From contig JAXBDG010000011.1 in the NCBI GenBank assembly GCA_036320915.1, positions 1,634,501 through 1,698,500 on the forward strand: a stretch of DNA of 64,000 bases. The letters are read 5' to 3'. This document shows, piece after piece, positions 23,038 through 32,913 of this stretch. The notes under the pieces were generated by a model. It searched no databases and had not been told where the DNA came from. It saw nothing but the letters and a program-made list of their open reading frames with translations. Position numbers and translations under genes: made by a program. The stretch comes from Linnemannia elongata. Lineage: Eukaryota; Mortierellomycota; Mortierellomycetes; Mortierellales; Mortierellaceae. Within the stretch, counting starts at the first letter, position 1; every line of letters starts with the position of its first letter.

Positions 23038-24113
23038 TATTGATGTGATCGAGTTGGAAAATTGAATGCAATGATGTTAAGAAGGTAAAAAGAGAGCAGA
23101 AAAGAAGGAAAAAAGAGAGCAGAAAAGAAAAGGCAAGTGCTGGGTTTTATGACTTTTTGCTATCAGTTTACAAACCATACATTGAGTTGCAGTAAAAAAA
23201 GGCGGCAAGAGCTCTTTCTTTTCTTTTCTTTGAAAAAAAAAGGCGTTGCTAGTGCCCGAATCGGAAAAAAAAGATCGAGTTAGAAAGCGTAAGAAAAGTA
23301 TGGTATTCGGGTCAGGGCGAAGTTATTCCCAGGCACATCAACCACACTATACTTGTTGGGTCTACTTGATATTAATACTAATCACAGGTTCAGCAAGATA
23401 AAATAGGTGTCTGAGCGAGTAGTAAACGTGCTTACTCAATCCCAATTGATAGGGCGAGGAGGGTCTGTTTTTTTGCTTCGCCTTTTGATGCATGTACTTT
23501 CAAGGCGAAAAAACGTTACTGCCCAGCTAGTCGGGGCATTGGTCTGTGTTTTCATACATTGTCTTCATGGCTACTGCTCCTTTCTCTCGCAGATAAACTT
23601 AATCGCGCGTCAGATGGAGTCTGTAGGCAGAAACCACAGTCAGAAGCAAACTGAGGTAACAGGAAGGAAACAATAGCCACGCGTATTGGCGCGTCAAGTG
23701 CAGGGAGGCGTTTTATCTGTGGTTGTGTTGTTAAAAATTGGTGGCGTTGTTAAATTTGGTGGCGTCCGTTAGTGGCAGATCACTGTGAGAGAGAGTTGGT
23801 GCGGTAAAAAATTTACTATGATCACATATCACTATGCCTCACATATCCGAACACCAAAGAAAGACCAAAGAGAACAATGAAGAATTGTTTTATTTTGAGT
23901 AGGTCTAGGAATGAAGTGTTACCAAGAGGGTATTGATTTTTTTTTGCTTTTGTACTACTGGGAAAGATATTGCATGGTGATCGGAGGAGAAACATGGTCT
24001 TGAGAGGAGTAAGGAGGGACACCGAAGGTGAACTTGAAGGAGACAGACGCGAGGAGGACATGCGGCTCATTGAAAGTGCTCGGGGGCTCATCGAACTCGG
24101 ACATTACTCATCT
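23038..24113. other. Intergenic region
   Basis: Between copies D and E. A segment at about 23575-23640 weakly resembles 28570-28632 (shared CGCGTCAGAT and neighbouring bases). No gene seen. Confidence 0.45.
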
Positions 24114-24391
24114 TTAGATAGAGCGTGGGATAACAAGGTCAGGGTGAATGTGATCCGAGTTGAAAACAGGCTTGCCGCAGCAGACTCTGCATCTACGGCA
24201 GGACATGCACCACTTTGTCATGGGACGTTCTTTGCCCCACACGGACGGCACATGTGCTTGCTTTGCATGCCATCGGTGATCTGGTTGTTGACAGGAGCAG
24301 AACTGCCGTTGTTTCCGTTGTTATTGTTGTCGGTCTGGGTGAACGGTGATGTGTGTTTGCAACCGAGGTTGATGCACTGAGTTCGCTTCAT
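24114..24391 (-). pseudogene. Cys-rich family copy E, frameshifted
   Basis: From the ATG at 24391 the frame reads 57 residues (ending GAKNVP) and stops at TGA 24218-24220, in the middle of the family core. Shifting by one base at the stop restores the rest: TKWCMSCRRC, then a CC pair, and a tail to TAA at 24114-24116. The combined core would be CRPC-x10-(W)CMSC-x2-C-x2-CC, matching copies F and H in the first half. One missing base explains everything. It is either a recent disabling deletion or an assembly error in an otherwise intact gene. The TATA box at 24552-24558 is intact. Confidence 0.7.
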
Positions 24392-24551
24392 CTTTTGTTA
24401 ATCGAGTGATGGAGGAGGAGACCGCGTTTATGTGAGGGAGTTTGAGAGAGAGAGAGAAGCTGCTGTTCGGAGGGGAACTGATAGTGTTTGAAAAAGTTGG
24501 TGTGGGATGAGGAGAGGTAAGAAAAAATAAACGAAAAAGGCAAAACAAGGG

Positions 24552-24576
24552 CCTTATACCACGTCGCGACCAAGCC
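24552..24576 (-). promoter_or_regulatory. TATA box and shared upstream element of copy E
   Basis: Minus-strand GGCTTGGTCGCGAC (24563-24576) followed by TATAAGG (24552-24558). Copy H has GGCTTGATCTCGAC at 27435-27448 just before its TATA. Confidence 0.5.
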
Positions 24577-24871
24577 TCTTCTCTATATCCTAGACGAGAA
24601 GGCTAGAAAGCGGGTGACCCTACCCCTCTTTGACAGAACACGCGTTCATGTGCATGAGTCAAGAAGAAGCACGTGGGTCCACAGAAAAACAAGACACTCT
24701 GGTCAAGGACATTGTCAGGGTCAAATCGGAAAAAACAATTGGGAAAGATAATTGCATTTGCGGTCTCTTGGGTAGACTTAAAGTAGATGTGGTCAATGTG
24801 ACCGGCAGAACACTTCGAACCTTCGAGAATGAAAGAAAAAATTCAGGGAGGTTGGCGCCTTAAAGGCAGAC

Positions 24872-24873
<2 letters not shown>

Positions 24874-24913
<40 letters not shown>
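24874..24913. repeat. Poly(T) tract, 40 nt
   Basis: Uninterrupted T-run, among the longest homopolymers in the window. Confidence 0.9.
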
Positions 24914-25378
24914 CTTTTTCACCTTCACCACCGCTTGTGAGTGTGCCAGAAGAGAAAAAAAAACGCGTCCCGGAATTGCGATTCGGGGTCATTTCCATTC
25001 ATGATCGGACCTGATAGTAATTTCCCGTACATTTTATCTGAGCCAGAGGTTTGACTCACGGAGCAACGCGAAGCATGCGTACAGGCAGGCAAAAGAAATG
25101 AGAATTGGAAAGCTATATCATGAGTCAATGATCTTTTATTGTTTTGTGATAAGGTACTACAAAAACGAAAGTGAATATATGCTATCGAGGCGTGTTTTGT
25201 CTTGCTAACGAGGAGGTTTTCTGTGCCTTTTGTACTATTAATACAGAGGGGCATGGGAGAAAAAGGGAGAACACGGTCTGGAGAACAGACAAAGGAAAGG
25301 CACCGGAGGGAAGTTGAGGTAGGCGGACTGGAGAGGACCAACAGCCTTTCTGAAAGATGAGACTCAGCGAAACGGCTC

Positions 25379-25645
25379 TCACTGAAAAGGACAGGAGCAT
25401 GGCGTAATTTGAATGCGGCCATTGACAAAAACGGCACTGCTGCTGCAGTCTCTACAAGTGTCACAGGGGAAGCACCATGCCACCGGCGGCACGTCTTTTG
25501 CCCCACACTGACGGCAGTTGAGCCGTTCCATTGAGGTACTCTCTCTCTGATTGTTGACAGATGAGATTTTGTTGCCGCTGCTAGTGCTGCTGGCGATGAT
25601 GGAGGTTTTAGATGAGACGGTGGCCTTGCCGAGAGGTTGAGCCAT
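25379..25645 (-). CDS. Small Cys-rich protein, array copy F
   Basis: 88 residues from the ATG at 25645. A Ser-rich N-terminus precedes the core CRQC-x10-CFPC-x2-C-x2-C at residues 44-67, with Trp 57 before Cys 58, and then a second pair CSC at 83-85 near the C-terminus. This is the x10 subtype, shared with E, G and H, where the spacer between the first and second CxxC is two residues longer than in B, C, D and I, and the CC pair is replaced by a distal CxC. Eight cysteines could bind two zinc ions. No known family recognised. Confidence 0.75.
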   Translation of the reverse strand: MAQPLGKATVSSKTSIIASSTSSGNKISSVNNQRESTSMERLNCRQCGAKDVPPVAWCFPCDTCRDCSSSAVFVNGRIQITPCSCPFQ

Positions 25646-26192
25646 TTTGAGTGGGGCGGAGGGTGAAGGGGCGCGAGGTGGATGGTGGTTGAACGTGAAG
25701 TGAGGAAGAAACGAAGAGAAAGGAAGAGAAGAAATGATGAGAAAGGATGAGAAGAAATGGGTTCATCCTAGTGTATTAATCACAGAGATCAAGCAAAACC
25801 ATTAAAGGTTTTCTTTGCGTGATGGGCATTTGTCAATTGATTGCTTCTACTACGCAAAAAAACAATGTATTACGTGTCGGATGGATTCCGTAGTTTCCAA
25901 TGACAAGGGAACGAGCACATATCGATAAAGCAAGCCAAAATGACAAGAAGTTTTTTTTCATGTGTCAAAAGTTGGTTTATTCTCGCTAGGTCAAAGGAGA
26001 ACGAGAGGTAGATAACTGAAAGATGGAGTTGCTTTTGTGTTTTTTTTTGTATTGATACTAAGAAGAGGACCTCATGAATATCGGAGAGAGTAAATGTTCT
26101 CAAAAAGAAGGCAGGGAGCCAGCCGAAAGGACCAGGAAGGAGACAGACCCGACAAGAACGATGACTTTTCCTTAAAGATCCAGCTCAACGAC
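25646..26192. other. Intergenic region
   Basis: Between copy F and the pseudogene G. It includes the GA-rich 5' leader of F and a 3' flank similar to that of copy H. Confidence 0.45.
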
Positions 26193-26463
26193 TCAGTTCT
26201 CCTTATGGCAGGGGCAAAGCTTTATCCGGGTGCGACCGCTAACGAAGACGGCTTAGCGACTGCAATTGCAGCAGGTGTTACAGGAGACGCACCACTTAAA
26301 CCGACGAAATATTCTTGGTCCCACATTTCCTGCAATCGATCAGGGACTGTGGGGCACGAGCTTTCTGCTGACTGTTGCTAGCGTTGGAGCTGTTGTGGTT
26401 GGAGCTGCTGGCGACGGGAGAGCTTCAGACGGGATGGACGTGATTGATGTTAGTTGGCTTCAT
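26193..26463 (-). pseudogene. Cys-rich family copy G, degraded
   Basis: Translation from the ATG at 26463 meets a TGA after 12 codons (26425-26427). Reading on in the same frame gives a Ser/Asn-rich stretch and CRKCGTKNIS, then a TAA. Shifting one base gives KWCVSCNTC with CNC following, then an in-frame TAA where a lysine or glutamine codon is expected, then AVFVSGRTRIKLCPC and a final TGA at 26193-26195. The pieces align in order with copy F (CRQC, WCFPC, AVFVNGRIQITPCSC). Three separate lesions (early stop, frameshift, second stop) make it a real pseudogene rather than a sequencing slip. Confidence 0.75.
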
Positions 26464-27081
26464 CGGGTAATATGGGGGTGGAACAGAGAGACATACGGTG
26501 CGGAGGTTGGTGGCGATAGAAAGAAAAGAAGAAAGAAAAGGCAACAAACAAAAATCAAAGCTATCATGCCTCACACGATTAGGTGACACTACTGGCTTTA
26601 AGCCGTTACATAACGAAGCCGCCAACTGCCTTTGCTGTTGAGTGTAGTCAATTGTTCCACAACCGGAAATTGCCAAAAGGAACAAAGAAAACCGAGTCCA
26701 TGCGCAAGGCCTTAGAAGGGACGCATGCCAAAAAAACAAAAAAAAAAAACAACAGCAACACAATAGGTAGACATAGGCAAGCACTAAGCTAACAATGAAA
26801 ATAAAGAAAGGGACGAGGGATACTTTTCATGTACCGGCGACTTTTTTTATTTCTTGAGATACAAAGACAATTGATGAGTGTTTTAGGAAGCTGTATTTTT
26901 GTGGTGATTTTTTTTACTACTGAGGAGGAAGGACACATGAAGGTTTAAAAGATGGTTTAATCTTGATGAGACAGGAAGGAAGCGTGCAGGAAGAGACATC
27001 TGGGGACAGGTCTCGAAAAGAAACCAAGGACGGAGACGTAACAGCCTTTTCAAGCAAACACAGCTCGACGACTCAGTGTGC
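26464..27081. other. Intergenic region
   Basis: Between G and H. The 3' flank of H here resembles that of G (see findings). No gene seen. Confidence 0.45.
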
Positions 27082-27306
27082 TTATCCCTTACGACAACCG
27101 CAAGACATGACGATGAGGTGCCCACCGTTTCGGAAAACTTGGCGGCTGCACATGTTGCACATCTGGCAGGAGGCGCACCATCGCACCAAGGGGATGTTTC
27201 GGGTCATGCATGGGCGGCAATATCGTTGAGCCTGATGCAGAGGAGTTCCAGGTTGCTGGTTGTTGCCGTTGTTGGCATTGCCGTTGCTGTCGATAGTACG
27301 AACCAT
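27082..27306 (-). CDS. Small Cys-rich protein, array copy H
   Basis: 74 residues, x10 subtype. An Asn/Gln-rich N-terminus precedes CRPC-x10-CASC-x2-C-x2-C at residues 30-53, with Trp 43 before Cys 44, and a terminal CGC at 69-71. Similar in order and spacing to copy F and to the broken copies E and G. The start is at 27306. A TATATAAG box at 27423-27430 lies about 120 nt upstream. Function not known. Confidence 0.75.
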   Translation of the reverse strand: MVRTIDSNGNANNGNNQQPGTPLHQAQRYCRPCMTRNIPLVRWCASCQMCNMCSRQVFRNGGHLIVMSCGCRKG

Positions 27307-29028
27307 TGCGAAATGAGAAGGTGGAAAGAGAGGAGATGGTGGGTTAAGGGGGAGGTATGGCTGTTCTTAAGAAGTGGATGAAAGAAGGAAAGAAACCCCC
27401 GCGAAACTAGGCGGACCCATAGCTTATATACTTTGTCGAGATCAAGCCACCGCCCGATAGATCGCACACGAGGAGGCTGAAAATAGCGAGTGCACCCACC
27501 TTTTCTTCCCGTTACAGAAACGTGTTGTCTGGTTCTGGGATTTGAGTCGGGGCAGGGAGGTCGTCAGAAGGTAGTTTACTCTGACCAGATGATTCAAGCA
27601 TCACTCTTTTTTTAGTTGGGCATGTTCAATTGCATTTCACAGCAAATGCAAAAAAAAAGGCGGGTCCATGCGGCAAGTCCAAGCGTCCTCTCCCCAAAAC
27701 AAACACGAGGACAAGGCATAATCAAGCATGGAGACCAAGCAAGAACAAAAAGTCAAGCCAAGAGGGTTTTGCTTCACGCTCCAACGATTGTTTATTTTTT
27801 GAAACAGAGCGCCAGCACGCGTTCCTTGTGACGGGCGGTGCAGAGATATGAAAAACGAACCATTGCACAGCAACCGTCTGACACAAAATTTTCGTTCTCT
27901 TCCTTTTTTTTTGCCCAATTTGTTTTTTGCGACAAGTAAACAATTTGCTCTGTACGCTTGTTGCTATCCTCATGATAGTTAGGATGACATTTATCTCACC
28001 GCTACAAAGTGTTCTATGCAAATTCTTTGATCCAGTCGCTAACGGGATAGGTACAGCAAGTCCTTGGAGCTGTCACTGAATTATGCACGATTATCATTCA
28101 TTTTGCGAGTCAGGCGATTGAGGCCCGACTGTGTTATCATGCCTTCTTTTCTCCCCTCAAAGATGAAGTAAAGGAGAGCTTGATACTTAAAATATATATG
28201 ATCAAAATCAGCTCTTCCACTGATGCTGACGAATTCAAAAACGCGGTGCTTCAAGTCCTCTGGTTATTGAGTAAAGCCTAATATATGGGAACAAAAAAAA
28301 ACTAAAGAAAAAAAAACCAGAGACGGAAGGCAAAGAAAGGTAAGGCGAGACACCAGTGTACTTTTTCCATTCGCCGGTAGCTAGAGTACCCTGGCCATCC
28401 TCAAGATATCAAGAACAAGTTGGACAAGGGAGGACGGCCCAGAACCCTGAGTGGCAGACCAAGCAAGCCGGCAAGAGCGCCCCTTGTCATGCTCACTATC
28501 GTTGTGCCCTAGTACAGCTGATGAGACCGTTCTTTTGCGGCTTGGAGGGCACGCTTCCTTGTGAGGTAGTGTTCCTTTCTTACCCCGCAGATTGGTAATT
28601 ACGCGTCAGATAGGTGCCACAGATTGTGTGTCCACGTACACAGTTTTCACTGATTGAAAGCAAGGCTAAGCAACCGAAAAATATAGAGGTGCCATTTCAA
28701 ATGAAGGGACAGAGAGAGACAGAGATTTTTTTTTTTCGTGTGCTGCGTGATGGCTTTGTTGTGTTATTTTTCAGAAGGGATTGAGAGAAAAAAAGAGAGA
28801 GAGAGACAGAGAGAGAGAGAGACAGAAAGGGCAGAGGTGGCATTCGTGTGCTGTTTGTATTATTTTTTTGTTCTTTTGTGCTATTGTGTTTTTCCATTAC
28901 TAAGGAAAAGAGACGAGCGCTGGGAGGAACCAGAGGCGGACAGGGATCACGACAGAGGGGACCGAGAACAGACGACCAGGAATGCACTGATAGAGGGCCG
29001 GAGCGGGGGCGAAGCCAAGGGGAACCAC
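27307..29028. other. Intergenic region
   Basis: About 1.7 kb between copies H and I. Open frames are short and unsupported. Purine-rich repeats near 28790-28830. No tRNA or other RNA gene seen. Confidence 0.45.
27423..27448 (-). promoter_or_regulatory. TATA box and shared upstream element of copy H
   Basis: Minus-strand GGCTTGATCTCGAC then TATATAAG. 12 of 14 bases of the upstream element match the copy E promoter. Confidence 0.5.
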
Positions 29029-29430
29029 CTAGAAGTTGGCACTGTTGGATCGACGCGTCATTCTCGCAGCCGAAGCCGCAGCCATAGCTTCCTCAGTCTC
29101 CTTCACAAACTTTCTAGGCTTGAGATGCTTATCATTATCACAGCACCCCATACACACTTCACAAACGACACACCAAATGCTGACATGGCCATTCGCACAT
29201 CGAACGCAGCTCTCGCCACGGAGGTGGGCGTCGTCCGACGCGTTGTCCGAGTCGTAGTTGTCGATGCTCAAGGTGCTGGTGGTCATGGCGGAAGCAGCGA
29301 GGATGGGTTTTCTTTCTTGCTTTTCGATTTGCTTTTGCTGCTCCTTTTTCTCTTTTGTGTCTTTCAAGTTGTCGATTACGTTGCCGGTCACGTTCTTGAG
29401 GGTCTTGGATAACTTGCGGATGACACCCAT
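29029..29430 (-). CDS. Small Cys-rich protein, array copy I
   Basis: 133 residues from the ATG at 29430. A lysine-rich, helix-like N-terminus (residues 1-40, possibly coiled coil) and a Ser/Asp-rich linker lead to the core CVRC-x8-CVVC-x2-C-x2-CC at 75-97, with Trp 86 before Cys 87. A basic tail follows. Spacing matches copies B, C and D. It lies at the upstream end of the array. A TATAAAAG box at 29691-29698 and a 38-nt A-run (sense strand) in the leader precede it. The ORF extends upstream through the A-run as poly-Lys, which I reject as coding. Function unknown. Confidence 0.75.
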   Translation of the reverse strand: MGVIRKLSKTLKNVTGNVIDNLKDTKEKKEQQKQIEKQERKPILAASAMTTSTLSIDNYDSDNASDDAHLRGESCVRCANGHVSIWCVVCEVCMGCCDNDKHLKPRKFVKETEEAMAAASAARMTRRSNSANF

Positions 29431-29510
29431 GGTGAGAATGAGGACGAGTAGTGATTGTTGGTTTGTGGTGGTGCTGATTTTGTGCGTATGTGGATATGCG
29501 TGCGTAACAC

Positions 29511-29513
<3 letters not shown>

Positions 29514-29551
<38 letters not shown>
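29514..29551. repeat. Poly(T) tract, 38 nt
   Basis: On the sense strand of Cys-rich copy I this is an A38 run in the predicted 5' leader, between the TATA box and the ATG. Confidence 0.9.
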
Positions 29552-29552
<1 letters not shown>

Positions 29553-29690
29553 AGAGGAACAGTGATTGTAGTTGAAGGAAAGGAATATGAGGGTGCAAAG
29601 CTTACAAATGAGAAAAGGTGGTTATCAGAAGTAAGAGTGAGGAAAGCAGAAATTATGACAAAGGAAAATGTGGGCGATGTAGGAGGCTGG

Positions 29691-29698
29691 CTTTTATA
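29691..29698 (-). promoter_or_regulatory. TATA box of Cys-rich copy I
   Basis: TATAAAAG on the minus strand, about 265 nt before the ATG. Confidence 0.5.
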
Positions 29699-29919
29699 CC
29701 CTCGCCAGAGCCTCGCGTGGATCCAGGGCACAATGGGGAGCAGGTGACTCGCCCTCCCGTTCTTTCTTTTAGAACAAAACATTTTCAAAGCCTGTGTTTC
29801 TGGATTTGATGCACACAAGCCAATACACCCTCACTTATTCAGGCATAAAGAACACGTCTCTAGGGGGGGTTGATCGTTTATGACACCTGCAGCCATCAAA
29901 GAGGAGAGCAAAGACCTGG

Positions 29920-32507
29920 CTACTTGACCATAAAGAAACACACGCCGTTCTTGGCTTGTTCGACCCCAAGCTCAAGAGCTGCCTGGGCCTCATCATCAAA
30001 CCGATCCTCCTTGGGAATTGTACTGATGCTCACAGTGTTGTACAGCGCCTGGTATTTCTTCTGGAGCTCTTGATACTTGAACATCTCCCGCGGATCGCCT
30101 TGCCCGCTCGTCACCAAAAAAGCCGTGTTGGGCGGCATCGCCTCCACGATCGCCGCAAGACTCTTGTCAACACTCCGAGCTGCCTCCCGAACCTCCTCCT
30201 CGGTCGCATCAACCCGGTTCGCGTACGATAGAAAAGCTGTCCGCCCGTGGTGTGGATGATGCCCTGATCCAGTTGACACATCAGGTCCAGGTTTCCCATA
30301 ATTGATCTCCAGGTCCCGAAGCCGTGCCCAGACAAAATGATGATCCTTCATGGCTTCGGGGAGAGCAGTGACAACCTCGGCATCGCTGGTCGTCTTGATG
30401 TATGTGGTAGCATCCTGGCAATTGACGATAAACTCATCATCGATGACTGCAGATGTCCTAGGTTTGGTGTATCGTTTGATCCTAGAGAAGACCGATTCCT
30501 GATCGTTGTAGTACTCGCCAAAGCCTTGTCCGTTCTTGATCTTGAGTTTGATGAGATCCAAACACGTAAGGGCATCCTCAACAGAGTCGTGTCCGTTATC
30601 GCCTCCGTTCTGAATCCTCCGCTCGAGCCATCTGTACGCCAGCCACTTCAATGAGGGTCGCGAGGGTGGTCCTCGGGTGTGATGATATGCCCTTGCTGTA
30701 TCAATAATGAATGGATGTGCAAACTATCAGAACGAAAGCAAAAGGTGGACGAGGTAGGATGCAATTAGATGGTTGTTACACAGAAACATTAATTAGATCG
30801 AGAAATAATTCTCCGCAATGCATGCGGTCTAAAATACATACCTTCAAAACCTTCATGTCGTTCTCGAGGGAGTGTCCAATAAGGATGGTGTCGTAGTCGA
30901 TGAGTTCCTTCAGCTTCTTTTGAACATCGGCAAGCCTTGTAGTAACGCCGCTAAGTCGCTCTGCTGTCATTCCCGAGTACTTGGTCAGATAGTCCGTGAT
31001 AGGGTTGGTGGGCAAGACTAGCTCGTCGTAAATGACTTTTCCGTCTTCACCGATGAGTGTAATGCGTGTCAACTCTGATCCTTGCTCGGTGAGACACTAC
31101 ATATTAGAGGCAGAAATAAAGTCAGCACTTTGCGTACACTCTTGGGTATGGCAGGCTGTTGGAAAATAGAAGATCATTGCGATGACAAAAAGGTCTCCTA
31201 CCATTTCACAGTCCATAGCGACCAGTTTCCGTTGGTCAGGAGACACTGAGTTGGCGAGCTGATCCGTTTCGATCCAGTTTTCCTTGAGTTCTGAGGCACC
31301 ACCGGTCATATAGCTTGGGAGAGGAAATTCCAGTTCCTGCATCTCCTGAGGTGTCAACATGTATCCATCTCTCTTCATATCCGGCACCCGTGCTAATAGT
31401 AAGAGCGGCGAGTATATGTCAGTTAGAGGTCAGAGGCGTAGCCAACGCTTGTAAAGTGCTTAGTTCGGAATGGCATGGAAGCGAACCCGCATACCTTTAG
31501 CTCTTGCAGCTTCCCGTTTAGCCTTCTCCGTGTTGCTCAGGGGAATGTTGAGGATCTGACCGACTGGCGAGTAAATCTTGTTCTTTTCGCCTCCAGCCTT
31601 CATAGGACTCACAACGTCAAAGAATCTCTTCAGATTCGTCATCTCTGTGATAGGTCCTTCTGTTGCAGTCGATGCCCATGCCACGGGTGCCGTCGCGTCC
31701 TCATCCTTGTAGTCGATTCCAAAAAACGAAGGATCCAGACCTCCGACATAGAGAAGAACAACCTTTTGGATGTTGAACTTGTTTTTGACCATCGTCCATG
31801 GTAGTGTCTTGGTCTCTGTCAGCAGATAGACAATTAGGTCGCGCAAGTCCTATTGTCAACATCGAAGAATGCGAAAGGTCAGATCGTTTAAAATGAAGTA
31901 TGTCCTGTCAAGCATGTCCAGCTCTTCTCAATCCTGCACGGCAGGTAAAATGACTTCGCCCTGGTCGTACCTTGAGCTTAAGTTTCATATTGTAATTGCG
32001 ACTGAGAAGGATTGACGGCCGACCGCCATCAAGCTTAGTTAAGTTGGCCTGCTTCTTTTTCTCCTTCTTCAACTTTCTCCTCTCTTCCTTTGTCATCGCA
32101 TCCACGGGTGTAGCTGCATCTAATTGTTGAACCCCCAGATCATGCAACAACAAGGTCTTTGTTTAGTACCACGGCTGATAACACAGTTGACATCATCACG
32201 AAGAACGAGGACACCAAATAACCACAAAGAGAGGGTCGAATGTCTACTCACCACCGTCCTCGTCTCCCTCAATCTTTTGCTTCTTTTCGGGTGTGTCTAC
32301 AGTCTCGACCTCCTCGAGGGTTGACTCTTCCACCACCACAGTAGTAGCTGATGTTTCTGTATCTTGATCTACGGCCATAGTGTTGCTTTCCCCCGCGCCA
32401 CTGCCTTCTGTCTCCTGTGTCCCGTTTCTGTCTGAGGAATCAGTTACCGATTCCCGGAATGCATCTTCCTTCCAGGCTCCGGGTGCGAATTTGCGTTTCT
32501 TGACCAT
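29920..32507 (-). CDS. REX1: REX1/RNH70-type 3'-5' RNA exonuclease
   Basis: DEDDh exonuclease of the Rex1/REXO family, which trims 3' ends of structured RNAs (5S rRNA, tRNA precursors, 5.8S in yeast) in the nucleus. Six exons: 32252-32507, 31971-32119, 31495-31849, 31202-31392, 30842-31096, 29920-30723. Total 669 residues, all phases consistent. Catalytic residues are visible: Asp314 and Glu316 in MDCEM, Asp397 in HSLENDM, His447 and Asp452 in GHDSVEDA. The acceptor of exon 6 was placed to recover the conserved HPxxIDTARAYHHTRGPP block. The N-terminus is acidic followed by a Lys-rich helix, as in nuclear proteins. The C-terminal 170 residues resemble the accessory domain of fungal Rex1 proteins. 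Yeast Rex1 is about 550 residues, so this one is somewhat longer. Confidence 0.88.
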
Positions 32508-32913
32508 TGCAGAGGGCGAGGTGTGGGAATGTAAAAGGTAGGAGGGAGAGGGAGAGGCGAATGTGCAACTTGAGAAAGTGATGCCGTCTTGAACATTATT
32601 TCTTTTTTTCTTTTTCAGCGTTTTATTTGTTATTGTGGTTGTATTGATCACGTGGGCGACAAGGGCGCAGCGGCCTTGGAAAAAACTGTGGTCGAGGCTG
32701 AGGATGAGTAGACAACCTAATCTGTTGGGAGGAGGATTGAGCAAAAGCCAAAGGAGCAACAAAGCAAGAGAGGAGGTTCAATAGCACAAACAAAAGGCTA
32801 TTCAAAATACATAAAGGAAGCTAGAAAGTGAAAAAAATACAAGGTGTGAGAAAGATCACGCCGTTGTGGTACTTCCAATGCAAGGGCCGCGGTCAAATTA
32901 GCCTTTGCAGCAC
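32508..32913. other. Intergenic region, REX1 promoter
   Basis: 406 nt between the DMC1 stop and the REX1 start, both on the minus strand. No further gene. Confidence 0.5.

Larger units (their letters stand above)
24392..25378. other. Intergenic region
   Basis: Promoter of copy E, then a 40-nt T-run (24874-24913) and the 3' flank of copy F. No other gene supported. Confidence 0.5.

Noticed and set aside
24202..24240. Programmed frameshifting in Cys-rich copy E
   Set aside because: The site does not match the antizyme-type +1 site (the shift needed is -1) and no slippery heptamer or pseudoknot is evident. A deletion or sequence error is simpler.
28356..28598. 80-residue plus-strand frame between copies H and I
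   Set aside because: No motif, no related sequence in the window, and opposite strand to the array.
29431..29598. Upstream extension of Cys-rich copy I through a poly-Lys stretch
   Set aside because: The stretch is coded by a 38-nt A-run. The Met at 29430 starts the compact protein.
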